Assembly (NCBI GenBank): GCA_014155875.1 | Contig: JACEFZ010018365.1 | Coordinates: 124,001-188,000 of the forward strand | Reading direction: 5' to 3' | Length of the DNA: 64,000 nt | DNA from: Cepaea nemoralis | Lineage: Eukaryota > Mollusca > Gastropoda > Stylommatophora > Helicidae | Shown here: in pieces, positions 20,160-30,890 of the stretch | How the letters are laid out: the number at the start of each line of letters is the position of its first letter | Position numbering within the stretch: position 1 is the first letter of the stretch | Program-made: the position numbers and the translations under genes | The notes under the pieces: generated by a model | Database searches by the model: none | What the model saw: the letters and a program-made list of their open reading frames with translations, nothing else | Told to the model about the DNA's origin: nothing

Positions 20160-21968
20160 TGAGACCTTTTATATGTGTCTAGATGTGAGGAGGTGTGAGT
20201 GTGTGTGGAGGATGTGTGTGAGTGTGGGGATATGAGTGGGTGGGGGATGTGTGGGTGGGAGTATGCGTTTGGATGGGTTGGAGTGTGTGGGTTTTGGTGG
20301 GTAGTGATATTTGTGGGTGTTGGGTGTATGTGTGGATGGATGTGTGAGGGATGTGTGTATGGGTGGAGGATATGTATATGGGACGGGTGCGGGGGATGTG
20401 TGTTGATGTGGGTGGAGATGTGTGGATGGTTTGAGGAAGTATGTGTGGGTGGTGGGGTTGTGTGGGTAGGGATTGTGTTGGGTGGATTGGGGATGCCAAG
20501 GGCGGGTGGGGAGAAGTGTATGGTGTGTGGGTTTGAGATATGTGTGCGGTGTGTTGGTTTGGGATTGTGTGCATGGTGTGTGGGTGGGGGTATGGGTGAG
20601 GGTATGTGTGTGAGTAGGGGATAGTGTGTTGTGGGGGATGTGTGTGATGGGTGCGGGGAATGTATGTATGTATGGGGTATATGTGTGGGTGAGTAGGGGA
20701 TGTGTGGTGGTTGGGTGAAGTATGTGTGGTTGGTGGGGGTGTGTGAGTGGGAGATGTGTGCGTGGATGCGGAATGTGTGAGTGGGGGTGTGTGAGTGGCT
20801 TAGGGATGTGTAGGTGGGTGAGGGATGTGTATGTGTCAGGGTGGGATATGCGAGTGAGTGGAGGATGTGTGTGGGTAGGGGTATTGTGATCGAGAGATGT
20901 TTTGGTTGGGGTGGGTGGAATGGGGGTACGTGGGTTCGTAGTGGAGGATGTGTGCCGTGGAGTGAGTGGTGTGTTGGTGGACGGATAGGGAATGCGTGTG
21001 TGGGTGGGGAGAGGTGTGTCGTGGGTTGGTTGGGGATATTGTGTGGGTGAGGTATATTTGTGGTGGGTGGGAGTATGTGGGCTGGATGGGTAAGGATATC
21101 TGTGTGGGTGTGGGTGGGAATATTGTATGGTATGTGGGTGGGAGATAAGTGTGTGGTGGTATGTGGGTGTGGGATGTGCTGGTGAGGGATATGTGTGTGT
21201 GCGGTGCGTGGGTTGGAATATTGCGAGGGTAGGGGATGTATGTGATGTGAGGGTGGGGGATTGTGTGGTGGGGGATTGGGTTAAGTCATGTGTGGGTGGT
21301 GGAGGATGTATGTGTGGGTGGTGTTGTGTGGGTGAGTGGATTGGGAATGTATGGGAGGTTAGGGAGATGTGTGTGTGTGTGTGGGGGGGGGGGGGGTAGG
21401 GAGATGTCAGTTGGTGGGGATGTGTGTGTATGGTTTGAGAATGTGTGAGTGGATGTGCGATGTGTGGGTTGGGTGAGGTGGGGAATATGTAGTCGATGGA
21501 GATGTGGCTGGAGGATGGGTGGTTTGAGGTGTGGGTGGGAGAGGATGCATGGTGAGGATGTGTCTGTGGGTGGGGCTTGGATGTGTGGGGTTGGTGGGGG
21601 AATGTTTGTGGTGGCGAGTGTGTTTTGGTTGGGGGAACAAGTGAGGGCAGGTGTTTGTGGGTGGGGGATGTGCGGGAGGGGGATGGGTCGGTTGGTGGGG
21701 TATGTATGTGTCCCTTGGTGTACATGTGAGTTGGTAGGTGGGGGTGTGTGTGTGGGTGGGGTGATGTATGGGTAGGTGGGAGATGGGCCTCATAACATGG
21801 TAAATTGCCTTGTTTATGTTTACAACATTCGTTTCACAATGTTTATTTTTCTTCCTATGTAAATGTATAATGCTCTTGATGAACGAAAGACGAGTTATTG
21901 GAAGGGCCGAATGTAAGACGGGCCTGCGCGCCCAATTTGTGACCCTAATAAAGTTGATTTGATTTGAT

Positions 21969-21970
<2 letters not shown>
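20160..21970 (+). mobile_element. GT-rich satellite-bearing retroposon, copy 1
   Basis: About 1.63 kb of G/T-rich low-complexity sequence (GTGTGGGTGGGGGATGTG-like units, with a G run at about 21385) followed by a unique 3' part (21787-21970) with the palindrome GGGCCTGCGCGCCC, AATAAA and an (ATTTG)n tail. A related 3' part follows the second GT-rich block at 27461. The insertion sits inside a (GTCT)n array. The tail, polyadenylation signal and microsatellite target suggest retroposition. It encodes nothing recognisable. Confidence 0.6.
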
Positions 21971-22063
<93 letters not shown>

Positions 22064-22077
22064 GCCTGCGTGTCTGT
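21971..22077 (+). repeat. (TGTC)n microsatellite, right half
   Basis: About 26 tetranucleotide units with few changes, ending against the left module of composite copy 3. Confidence 0.95.
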
Positions 22078-22211
22078 CTAATAATTTATTGGTTGCAGTT
22101 AGAACAACCTTAGATAAACAAAGACCAACTTACAAAAAGCATTAGAAAGAGCACTTGAAAGATCTTTACATCATCCCCCAACAATTAACTTGGGTAGAAG
22201 GAGCGGCGACA
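22078..22211 (+). repeat. Left module of the GGA composite repeat, copy 3
   Basis: Nearly the same as 17813-17945, from TAATTTATTGGTTGCAG to ACTTGGGTAGAAGGAGCGG. Confidence 0.85.
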
Positions 22212-23466
22212 GAAGCAGCAGAAAAAGAAGAAAAAGGAGGAGGAGGGAGGAGGAAGAGGGAGGTGGAGGAGAGAGGAGGAGTAGGAGAGAGGAGAAGGAG
22301 GGAGGAGGAGAGAGGAGGAGAGAGAGAGGAGGGATTAGGAGGAGGGATTAGGAGGATAAGGGAGGAGGAGGAATGATGAGGAGGAGAGAGGAGGAGGGAG
22401 GAGGAGGGAGCGGGATAAGGGAGGACGAGGAGGGAGGAGGAGGGATGATGAGGAGGATGGAGGAGGAGGATAGAGGAGGAGGGAGGAGGAGGAGATGGGA
22501 GGAGGGAGGAGGAGGGAGAGGGAGAAGGAGGGAGGAGGAGGATGGAGGAGGAGGTGGGAGGAGGAGGGAGTAGAAGGAAGGAGGAGAAGGAGGGAGAGGG
22601 AGAAGGAGGGAGGAGGAGGGAGGAGGAGGAATGAGGAGGGGGAGGAGGGAGGAATAGGGAGGAGTAGGGAGGAGGAGAGAGGAGGACGGAGAGGGAGGAA
22701 TAGGGAGGAGGAGGGAGAGGGAGGAGGAGGAGGGAAGTGAAGGAGGAGAGAGGAGGAGGAGGGGGAGGATAAGGAGGAGGAGGGGGATGAGGAGGGATTA
22801 GGAGGATGAGGGATTAGGAGGAGGAGGATGGAGGAGGTAGGAGAAGGGGGAGGAGGAGGGAGGAGAAGTGGGAGGGAGGAGGAGAGAGAGGGGAGCAAGG
22901 AGGAGGGATTAGGAGGAGGAGGGAGGAGAGAAGAGGAGGGAGGAGGAGGGAGGAGGAGAAGGGAGGAGGAGGGAGAGGGAGGAGGAGGGACGAGGAAGTA
23001 GGAGAAAGGGGATGAGGGAGGAGGGAGGAGGTGGAAGGAAAACGGGGAGGAACAAGAGGGAGGAGGAGGATGGAGGAGGAGTGAGGAGGAGGGAGGAGAA
23101 TGAGGAGGCAGGAGGAGGAGGGGGAGGAGGAATAGGGAGGAGGAGGAAGAAAAGACGGAATGGAGGAGGCGCGAGGAAGGAGAGGGGGAGGAGGAGGAAG
23201 GGGAAGAGGAGGGAGGAAGAGCAGGACGGAGAAAGAGGAGCAAGGAGGGGAGGAGGAGGGGGAGGAGGAAGAGGAGGAGGAGGGGAGGAGGAGGAGAGAG
23301 GAGATAGGGGAGAAGAGGGGGAGGATTAGGGGAGGATTACGGGGAGGAAGAGGGGGAGGAGGAAGTGGAGATGAGGGAGGAGAAAGAGGAGAGGAAAAGA
23401 AGGGAGGAGGAGGAGGGGGAGGGGAGGAGGAGGAGAATGGGGGGAGAAGAAGGGGGAGGAGGAGGA
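22212..23466 (+). repeat. (GGA)n polypurine block 3
   Basis: About 1.25 kb of almost pure G/A on the plus strand with the same kinds of internal variants as blocks 1 and 2. Open frames across it are artefacts of composition. Confidence 0.95.
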
Positions 23467-23782
23467 TTATAACGCATATGCCTGTCGATAACTGTAGCGA
23501 TAAGGTCCACCTATTTGAGAAATATGCAACAATTTCACATATATAGCAATGCTACTAGAAGTTATGTCCCCTCGCTATATATACATTATAATGTAAATTA
23601 AATATTAAATAATATTAAGTAAATAACTGTTTGTACTCTAAAATAAATATGACAGTTAGCAGCACAGGAATGAGAGGAAGACGTATAGAAAATTTCATCT
23701 CACTCGGATGGACCGTTCGCGAACGCATAAAATACATACAAACATACTTACAGACATACATTCTATTTTATGTATAAGATAA
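23467..23782 (+). repeat. Right module of the GGA composite repeat, copy 3
   Basis: Matches 17181-17500 almost throughout, including the CCGTTCGCGAACGC palindrome, but stops at TGTATAAGAT where the other copies go on to GACTAGCTGACCCGG. This may be the true right end of the unit. Confidence 0.85.
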
Positions 23783-24265
23783 TAGCCAACATTCTTTAAT
23801 ATTCAGCTCTTGTAGTATGGATGTATTTGTTCTTTTCTTTATCCAATATATTCTTAGAACCCGTCTATAATATTTATATCCAAAGGCAAGGTGGAGTACC
23901 CGATTAGCCCCTGCCCCCCGTCCTTTCCCCCTCAGGGTTACGTGAAGCCATGGAAGCAGGTGGTGAATGGAGTGTGAGAGCAACCGACAGATAGTTGTTG
24001 GGTATGGTCTGCACTCTGCAGCGATAGGCAGATGATCTCATCATTAGAGACAATGGCTATGGCCACCGACTAGAACTGTCACTGCTCAAAAGGAATGCAA
24101 TGACAACCTACCTTCTGCAATACTTGCCAATAAACCTTAACAAACATATATGGGGTAACTGGTAAAAAATTCAGGCGTTAGTTCGTTATTGAGCTTAATC
24201 CTATTTGAGCTGCAGTGCTTTGAAAACGAATGTAATGTTTAAATATGCTAAACAAATAACAGCAC

Positions 24266-24490
24266 CTGGACTGATAAAGCATTGCTTTGTTGATCAGGCA
24301 GCTTGTATTGGTGCTATCATATTGGTGTTATCTTTCCTCTGGAGTAAACTTGGCAGGCAGAGAGAGGGATCATGCTGCATGGGCAACACATGGTCTCTAA
24401 ATTCAACCCGAGCTTTGTGCTTTGGGGAGATATAAATCCCTTTTACAAACTATCGTCTGTCCAGGCCGCAAGGTGCCAGTTAGTCAATTG
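24266..24490 (+). pseudogene. 5' region fragment of the zinc-finger EN-RT LINE family
   Basis: This stretch is clearly related to the reverse complement of 44550-44790, the region upstream of the LINE at 41.1-44.3 kb: both share GCATTGCTTTG, TTTCCTCTGGAGT, GAGAGAGGGATCATGCTGCA and GGGCAACACATGGT in the same order. It looks like a detached, diverged 5' piece. The short frames in it (24205-24599) have no recognisable domain. Confidence 0.6.
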
Positions 24491-24689
24491 GACAATATGT
24501 GATAAATGTACACAAAATGTCTGTGAAGAATATATGGAATGTGCCATGAGAACATGTTTACTACAAACAAAAACACAACAGATATTAAGTATATTTTAAT
24601 TTATTGATGAATAAGAAAAAAACGTCCACGTCCAACGATGCCACCCCCTGATTGGCAGCTTTGGCTCCCAGACTGCAGGATAGCTTTAG

Positions 24690-25028
24690 GTTAGTTTAGT
24701 TTAGTCGATGGATCAATATCACGGCACACGGGTGTAACCCATAAGTTTAGGTTAGTTTAGTCGATGGATCAACATCACGGCACACGGGTGTAACCCATAA
24801 GTTTAGGTTAGTTTAGCTCGATGGATCAACATCCACGGCACACGGGTGTAACCCATACAGTTTAGTTAGTTTAGTCGATGGATCAACATCACGGCACACG
24901 GGTGTAACCCATAAGTTTAGGTTAGTTTAGTCGATGGATCAACATCACGGCACACGGGTGTAACCCATAAGTTTAGGTTAGTTTAGTCGATGGATCAACA
25001 TCACGGCACACGGGTGTAACCCATAAGT
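24690..25028 (+). repeat. 56-bp tandem repeat, six copies
   Basis: Each unit contains GTTTAGTCGATGGATCAACA and CGGCACACGGGTGTAACCCA. The copies are nearly identical; the third and fourth carry small insertions or a deletion. No direct-repeat/spacer alternation is present, so it is an ordinary minisatellite and not a CRISPR. Confidence 0.95.
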
Positions 25029-25665
25029 GCTCCGTTCTCTTCTTAACTCAAACCTAAGTCTGGAGAAACTCAGCTCAGTGCACGAACTCCGTAGCACCGG
25101 CGAGGATCCTTAAATACTTTGGGTAGATGTATAACTCGAAATTTTGCCCAGGCGGCGCCGTTAGGCTACTCTTTTTCGATTTCCAACTGCCAAGCGATTT
25201 TTTTACGTGTGCAACAATACACATGGGCGCCCGATCCCACTACCCAGAGACCAGGGGAAATTTTATTACTAGAAGTCCTCGCGAAAAAATCCCGGTCCTC
25301 ATCGGGGTTTGAATCCGGGACCTCCAGCACTCGAGGCGGACACCATACCTCGAGAACACGAAGCCCCCCACCCCACCCTACCCCTGTGCTGCAGGATAAG
25401 GTTGGAAATCACTGATTTAGGGAGTAGCTGATTGGTGTGGATCACTTTATCTGTTAAAGATTAAGTTACATCTGATATTTTCTTGTTTACAGTAACAATA
25501 TTGCCCTGTAAAGTACAATTTCACTAAAACCTATATCCCTACCGATGCATTGTAACAGTGAGTTTTTTTTTAATTTTGTAGCTTCAGTGTGTTGATGACG
25601 TCAAGAGCCTGAGAAGCATAACCAAGAAAAGGAAACTGAAGTTGTGGGACAGGTTTGGCATGGGT
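25029..25665. other. Spacer without recognised gene
   Basis: Mixed sequence. A GGTTTGAATCCGGGACC string near 25304 resembles a Pol III B box, but no matching A box or tRNA arm pairing was seen. Nothing else was recognised. Confidence 0.4.
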
Positions 25666-25687
25666 CTCTAAGCCTAACTCTCTAAGC
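25666..25687. repeat. Left 22-bp direct repeat flanking retroposon copy 2
   Basis: Twenty-two bases beginning CTCTAAGCCTAACTC recur without change at 27631-27652, on either side of the GT-rich insertion. The unit is internally repetitive (CTCTAAG twice), so a slipped tandem cannot be excluded. Confidence 0.8.
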
Positions 25688-27630
25688 CTAAATCTAAAAG
25701 GTTGGGGGATGGTGGGGGATGTGTGTGTGGGTGGATTCGTCGTATGTGTGGGTGGGCTCAGGATGTGTGGGTGGGCGGGTGGGATTGTGTGTGTGGGTGC
25801 AGGATTTGTGTATGGGTACGGCGGGGAGATGTGTGTGTGTGGGTGGGGATGTGTGCTTGGCTAGGCGGTTGTGGGTGTGTGATTGGAGGAGGATATGTGG
25901 GTGGATGATTGTTGGTGGGTTATGTGATGGGTGGGTGATATATGTGTGGGTGGGGAGATAGGGTGTGGGGGATATGTGGTGGGTGGGAGATGTGTGCAGG
26001 CGGGGGTGGTTGTGGGTGTGGGGATGTGTGTGTGTGGGTGAGGGATATGTGTGGGTGAGGGATGTTTAGGTGGATGGGTGGGGAGTGTGTGGGTGGAGGG
26101 TGTGTGGGTGAATGTGTGTAGGGGTGTGGTGATGTGTGCGGGGTTGAGGGATGTGTGAGTGATGGGTGTGGGTGATGGATTTGGGGATGTGCGTGTGAGT
26201 GGGGGATATGTCTGGGTGGTTGGGGGTGTGTGTGGCTGGATGGAGGATGTATGTGTGGGTAGTGAGGGTAATTGTAGGTGTGGGATGTGTGGGTGGGTAG
26301 GACATGTGTGGGGTGAGGGATGTGTCTTGGGGATGTGTGTGGGTGTGGTGTTGTGTGGTAGTAGAGATGGGTGTGGATAAAGGATGTGCGTGTGGGTCGG
26401 GTGGTTGGGTTTGTGCGTGTGCAGGTGGGTGAAGGATGTGTGTGAGGGTGGGGGATATGTGTTTAGATGGGTGGTTGGGGTGTGTGAGTGTGGGTGGGTA
26501 CATGAGAGATGTATGTGTCGATGAGTGGGTGAGGGATGTGTGGGTGTTAGTGGTTGAGGGATAAGTACGTGTGTGGAGGGATGTGTGAGGGGATGAGTGT
26601 ATGGGTGTATGAGTGGGGGATGTGTGTGTGGGTTGTGTGTGCGCGGATGGGAGGTGTGTGCTTGTGAATGGGGGATGTATTGGTGGGTGGGGATGTGTGT
26701 ATGGGTGTGTTGATGTGTGTGTGGGTGGGGATGTGTGTGTATATGGATAGGGGTGTGTGGTTAAGGGATGTGTGGCTGGGGACGGATGGGTGGAGGATGT
26801 GTGGTAGGGTAGAGGCTGTGTGGGTGGGTGATTGTATATGGGTAAGGGTGTGTGGTTAAGGGATGTGTTGGTAAGGGACGTTTGGTTGGCGGATGGGTGG
26901 ATGGAGGATGTGTGGGTGGTTAGAGGATATTTTCTTGGGTGAGTGTGTGTAGGTCAGGAGATGGTGAGGATGTTTGTATGGGTGGGCTCAAGATCTGTGA
27001 GTGGGCTGGGCTGGGGGAGATGGGAGATAATGTGGGTGGGTGCGGAATGTGTGTGTGGGTAGGTGCGGGATATGTTAGTTGGCGGGGAGATGTGTGTATT
27101 AGCGTGGGGATGTATGATTGAGGGATGTGTCTTTGGCTGGGTGGTTGGAGGTGTGTGGGTGGAGGTGGATATTTGGGTGGGTGATTGTTGGCGGGTAATG
27201 GGACGGGTGGCGGATATGTGAGTGGGTGGGGAGATGTGTGTGGGTGGGCAGGGGATGTGTGGGTTGGGGAATGTATGTATGCTTGGGGTGTGGGTGAATG
27301 GGATGTGTGGTGGGTGGGAGGTGTGTGTGTGGGTGGGGAGATGTATAGGTGTGGGAATGTGATGGATGGGTGGGGGAATGTATGTGTGTCTGGGTTGTGT
27401 GTGTGGTTGGATGGGGGATGTGGGGTGAATGGGGAATGTGTGGGTGGGTGTTGGATGTGTCTTATAACATGGTAATATGCATTGTTTATGTTTACAAAAT
27501 TCATTTGACAATGTTTTTTCCTATGCACTATTGGTGAACGAAAGATGAGTGATTGGAATTGCAAATGTAATACGGGCCTGCGTGCCCAATTTGTTACCCT
27601 TTGAAAATAAAGTCTGTTCGTTCGTTCGTT
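25688..27630 (+). mobile_element. GT-rich satellite-bearing retroposon, copy 2
   Basis: About 1.77 kb of GTGTGGGTGGGGGATGTG-like sequence, then a unique 3' part (27461-27630) related to 21787-21970: CATAACATGGTAA at the start, TGTTTATGTTTACAA, GAACGAAAGA, ACGGGCCTGCG and an AATAAA signal, ending in a (TTCG)n tail. Perfect 22-bp direct repeats flank it. Polyadenylation signal, simple 3' tail and flanking repeats together suggest LINE-driven retroposition of a non-autonomous element with a satellite-like body. Confidence 0.65.
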
Positions 27631-27834
27631 CTCTAAGCCTAACTCTCTAAGCATAACTCTGGCCTAAGCCAGATATCCTATCTGGAAACCTTTGTCCCTG
27701 CCGTAGGGTTGTGATTAATTTGCTAAACAAGACATTTTCAGTAAGAAGAAAACACTTGACCCATTCTGGTGGAGATTACAATATACCCTGCATTCCCTAC
27801 AAACTCATTAATCAACACATTACAAATACACACT

Positions 27835-28334
27835 TTACTGTAGAAACCTACCTGGTTGTACAGCAGTGGCTGAGCATTCAATGGATGAATTCAGACACTC
27901 GGTCTCAATGTCAGTTTGTTTATATGGGGCCTTATTCTCTGTTGCCAATGCAGATACCTTATGTGCCTTCAATAACTGCAATCTTATGTTTATCCATCTG
28001 GACTGATGGTCTCCTCTGGTCCTTCTATTAACTAAATAATTCCTAAAGCGTGTCCCACCGTGCATGCTGTTAAATAGCCTTCTGTTCATTAAAACAGCCA
28101 CATATATGTTACATCTATGGATTTCCATACTCATCAGACTTAGCTTATAATCACTGTATTGCTGGTGAAGCAAATCAATGACATTCATGATGCTTAACAG
28201 TGCATTCTTCACGATGGCCTGCTTGTACACCATTTTGTACCAGGAGAAAAGTGTAAATCCAATTAGTATAATACCAGTAGGAGTTAAATAGTAGTCGTGA
28301 GGTATTAGTTGTACTATTTTTAGTAATAGTAGCG

Positions 28335-28392
<58 letters not shown>

Positions 28393-29145
28393 TAGTAATA
28401 GCTCTGATAGTAGTAGTAGTGGTAGTAGCCACAGTAGTACACAAGTACGTCTGACATGGCCAGGGTCATCCATGCACTCCATCCTGGCCTTCATGCGCTC
28501 CATGGCGGCCTCCATCCTGGTCTTCATGCGCTCCATGGTGGCCTCCATCCTGGCATTCATGCACTCCATGCTGGTCTCTATGCACTCCACGCTGACCTCC
28601 ATGCTGACCTTCATGTGTTCCATGCCGACCTTCATGTGTTCCATGCTGACCTTCATGTGTTCCATGCTAACCTTCATGCCCTCTATCCTGTCATACATGC
28701 GCACCATGCTTGCCTCCATGCACTCCATGCTTTCCTCCATGCTGGCCTCAACACTGGCCTCGAGGCACTCCATTCTGGCTTCCATGCTGGCCTCCATGTT
28801 CTCCATTCTGGCTTCCATGCTGGCCTCCATGCACTCCGTGGGGTTCATCCAGCTAGACAAAGTATTACATCTGCTGCATAGATCAGTCTGATAAAACTTG
28901 GGATTCTTGCTGTCCGACTCACTAGATGGATTTTCTCTGTCAGTCTCTTTCAACAGAATATGGCTCCTGGACTGCTCAGACAGAGACACCTTGTTTACTC
29001 CTGTAGACAGGTTCTCACTGTTGACTCCTGTAGACATAAGCTCTTTGTTGACTCCTGTAGACATAATCTCTCTGTTGACTCCTATAGACCGTAGCTCTCT
29101 GTTGACCTTTATAGACATAATCTCTCTGTTGACTCCTGTAGACAT
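27835..29145 (-). CDS. Unrecognised repetitive coiled-coil protein, possible gene or exon
   Basis: A 436-codon minus-strand frame that I do not recognise. From the N-terminus: about six copies of a 9-residue STGVNREIM-like repeat; a CSRC motif; a long Met/Glu-rich part with heptad-like KVSMEHM and MEASMEAR repeats that should form a coiled coil; a run of Leu (from a (TAG)n microsatellite, 28333-28388) that would look like a membrane segment; and a non-repetitive C-terminal 150 residues with a second hydrophobic segment (GIILIGFTLFSW) and several Cys, His and Arg. The 9-residue repeats go on upstream of the start but with two in-frame stops, so part of the openness comes from repeats whose unit is a multiple of three. 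The unique C-terminus is the best argument for a real exon. No splice signals were confirmed. Confidence 0.3.
28333..28390 (+). repeat. (TAG)n microsatellite
   Basis: About nineteen trinucleotide units. On the minus strand they read as the poly-Leu tract of the 27835-29145 frame. Confidence 0.95.
28470..28850 (-). repeat. Short tandem repeats of 12, 21 and 33 bp
   Basis: Units built on CTCCATGC and TTCATG(T/C)(G/T)TTCCATG. The clearest run is the 21/30-bp CCTTCATGTGTTCCATG block at about 28607-28680. They encode the Met/Glu-rich coiled-coil part of the minus-strand frame. Confidence 0.75.
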
Positions 29146-29400
29146 AGTCTCTCTGTTGACTCCTGTAGGCGGATTCTCTCTGTTGACTCCTGTAGACAGA
29201 TTCTCTCAGTTGACTCCTGTAGACATAATCTCTCTGTTGACTCCTGTAGACAGATTCTCTCTGTTGACTCTTATAGACATATTATATTTGTTGACTATTG
29301 TAGACAGATTCTCTCAGTTGACTTCTGTAGACATAATCTCTCTGTTGACTAATGTAGGCAGATTCTCTCTGTTGACTTTTAACAACATATTCTCTGTTTC
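28985..29400 (-). repeat. 27-bp minisatellite, about 15 units
   Basis: The unit on the plus strand is close to TTGACTCCTGTAGACA plus (T/G)(A/T)NTCTCTCTG. Units drift at defined positions. CAGTTGACT variants create TGA stops on the minus strand. The period is a multiple of three and so supports open frames on both strands. Confidence 0.9.
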
Positions 29401-29618
29401 TCTAGATAGAATTTAACCCTTTGCGTTTCAAGAAAAAAAGTATTAAGTCTAGCTGTCTAGCTCACAGAATCTTTCTAATTGTCATTGTTTTCAAACATTG
29501 GACATTGAGTTACAGCTGATTTCATAATCCTCTCATTGCTGCCATTATCTATCCAGCTGGAGTGAATACATGGCCCAAAACACGCAGGCGATGGCTGAAT
29601 TCTTTTATCTGTAGACGA
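29401..29618. other. Spacer between two tandem arrays
   Basis: Short non-repetitive stretch between the 27-bp and 42-bp arrays; no gene or RNA seen. Confidence 0.5.
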
Positions 29619-30577
29619 GAAATAATGAAGTTATCACAGATGTGGCGTTATCTAGAACAAGAAATAATGAAGTTATCACAGATGTGGCGTTATCTAGAAC
29701 AAGAAATAATGAAGTTATCACAGATGTGGCGTTATCTAGAACAAGAAATAATGAAGTTATCACATGTGTGACGTTATCTAGAACAAGAAATAATGAAGTT
29801 ATCACAGATGTGACGTTATCTAGAACAAGAAATAATGAAGTTATCACATATGTGACGTTATCTAGAACAAGAAATAATGAAGTTATCACAGATGTGGCGT
29901 TATCTAGAACAAGAAATAATGAAGTTATCACAGATGTGGCGTTATCTTGAACAAGAAATGATGAAGTTATCACATATGTGACGTTATCTAGAACAAGAAA
30001 TAATGAAGTTATCACATATGTGACGTTATCTAGAACAAGAAATAATGAAGTTATCACAGATGTGACGTTATCTAGAACAAGAAATAATGAAGTTATCACA
30101 TATGTGACGTTATCTAGAACATAAAATAATGAAGTTATCACAGATTTGGCGTTATCTAGAACAAGAAATAATGAAGTTATCACAGATGTGGCGTTATCTA
30201 GAACAAGAAATAATGAAGTTATCACATATGTGACGTTATCTAGAACAAGAAATAATGAAGTTATCACAGATGTGACGTTATCTAGAACAAGAAATAATGA
30301 AGTTATCACATATGTGACGTTATCTAGAACAAGAAATAATGAAGTTATCACAGATGTGGCGTTATCTAGAACAGGAAATAATGAAGTTATCACAGATGTG
30401 GCGTTATCTAGAACAAGAAATAATGAAGTTATCACAGATGTGGCGTTATCTAGAACAAGAAATAATGAAGTTATCACATATGTGACGTTATCTAGAACAA
30501 GAAATAATGAAGTTATCACAGATGTGGCGTTATCTAGAACAAGAAATAATGAAGTTATCACAGATGTGGCGTTATCG
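29619..30577 (+). repeat. 42-bp satellite, 23 units with higher-order pattern
   Basis: The unit contains AATAATGAAGTTATCACA, then a variable GATGTGGCG / TATGTGACG / GATGTGACG block, then TTATCTAGAACAAG. Writing the three forms as D, T and d, units 4-8, 10-14 and 15-19 each read T-d-T-D-D, a 210-bp higher-order repeat (unit 4 being a TGTGTGACG variant of T). Because 42 is a multiple of three, long frames run through on both strands (RTRNNEVITDVALS-type and ITSLFLVLDNATSV-type repeats); I regard both as artefacts. Confidence 0.95.
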
Positions 30578-30596
30578 CAGGATCAGGTCAGTGAGG

Positions 30597-30890
30597 AGAC
30601 AACATGGTCGAATGGATAAAAGCACTCACTCGTAAACTTCCAGTGTGCTGATGCTGAGGTAGTAGGTTCAACCCGTACACCAGACAGTTGGACTATAATG
30701 TTGACTTCTTGTCCTTGACTTGCGGACATAAATTACAAATAACTCAGAAGGTGGAGTGGCTTTGTCTGGTGGCGAAGGACACTGGTAATAGGAAAAAGCT
30801 AATCCACACGAAAAAATCAGCCCAGTGCACCAGAAGTAGTGGCAAGTGTATGAACTATGCTTGAGTTCAAAGCGAGCGAGCATAGAAAAG
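30597..30890 (+). mobile_element. Candidate tRNA-derived SINE
   Basis: A box TGGTCGAATGG at 30605-30615 and B box GGTTCAACCC at 30665-30674 are separated as in a tRNA gene; the A-box part is close to Leu/Ser tRNAs (a TGGCCGAGTGG type). No proper acceptor stem was seen, so this is a SINE head and not a functional tRNA. The body probably runs to about 30890. It starts directly after the 42-bp array. No tail or target duplication was confirmed. Confidence 0.45.

Noticed and set aside
20169..21725. 518-codon Pro/Thr/His-rich minus-strand frame, also 26066-26503 and 26920-27654
   Set aside because: Product of the GT-rich low-complexity block; no unique sequence, no domain, several frames open together.
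24690..25028. Possible CRISPR-like array
   Set aside because: Six contiguous 56-bp units with no variable spacers; eukaryotic context. A minisatellite.
25290..25320. B-box-like GGTTTGAATCC suggesting a tRNA gene
   Set aside because: The T-arm does not pair on either strand and no A box lies at the right distance.
29605..30619. Long frames on both strands of the 42-bp array
   Set aside because: The repeat unit is a multiple of three and stop-free in these phases; the frames consist only of the repeat.
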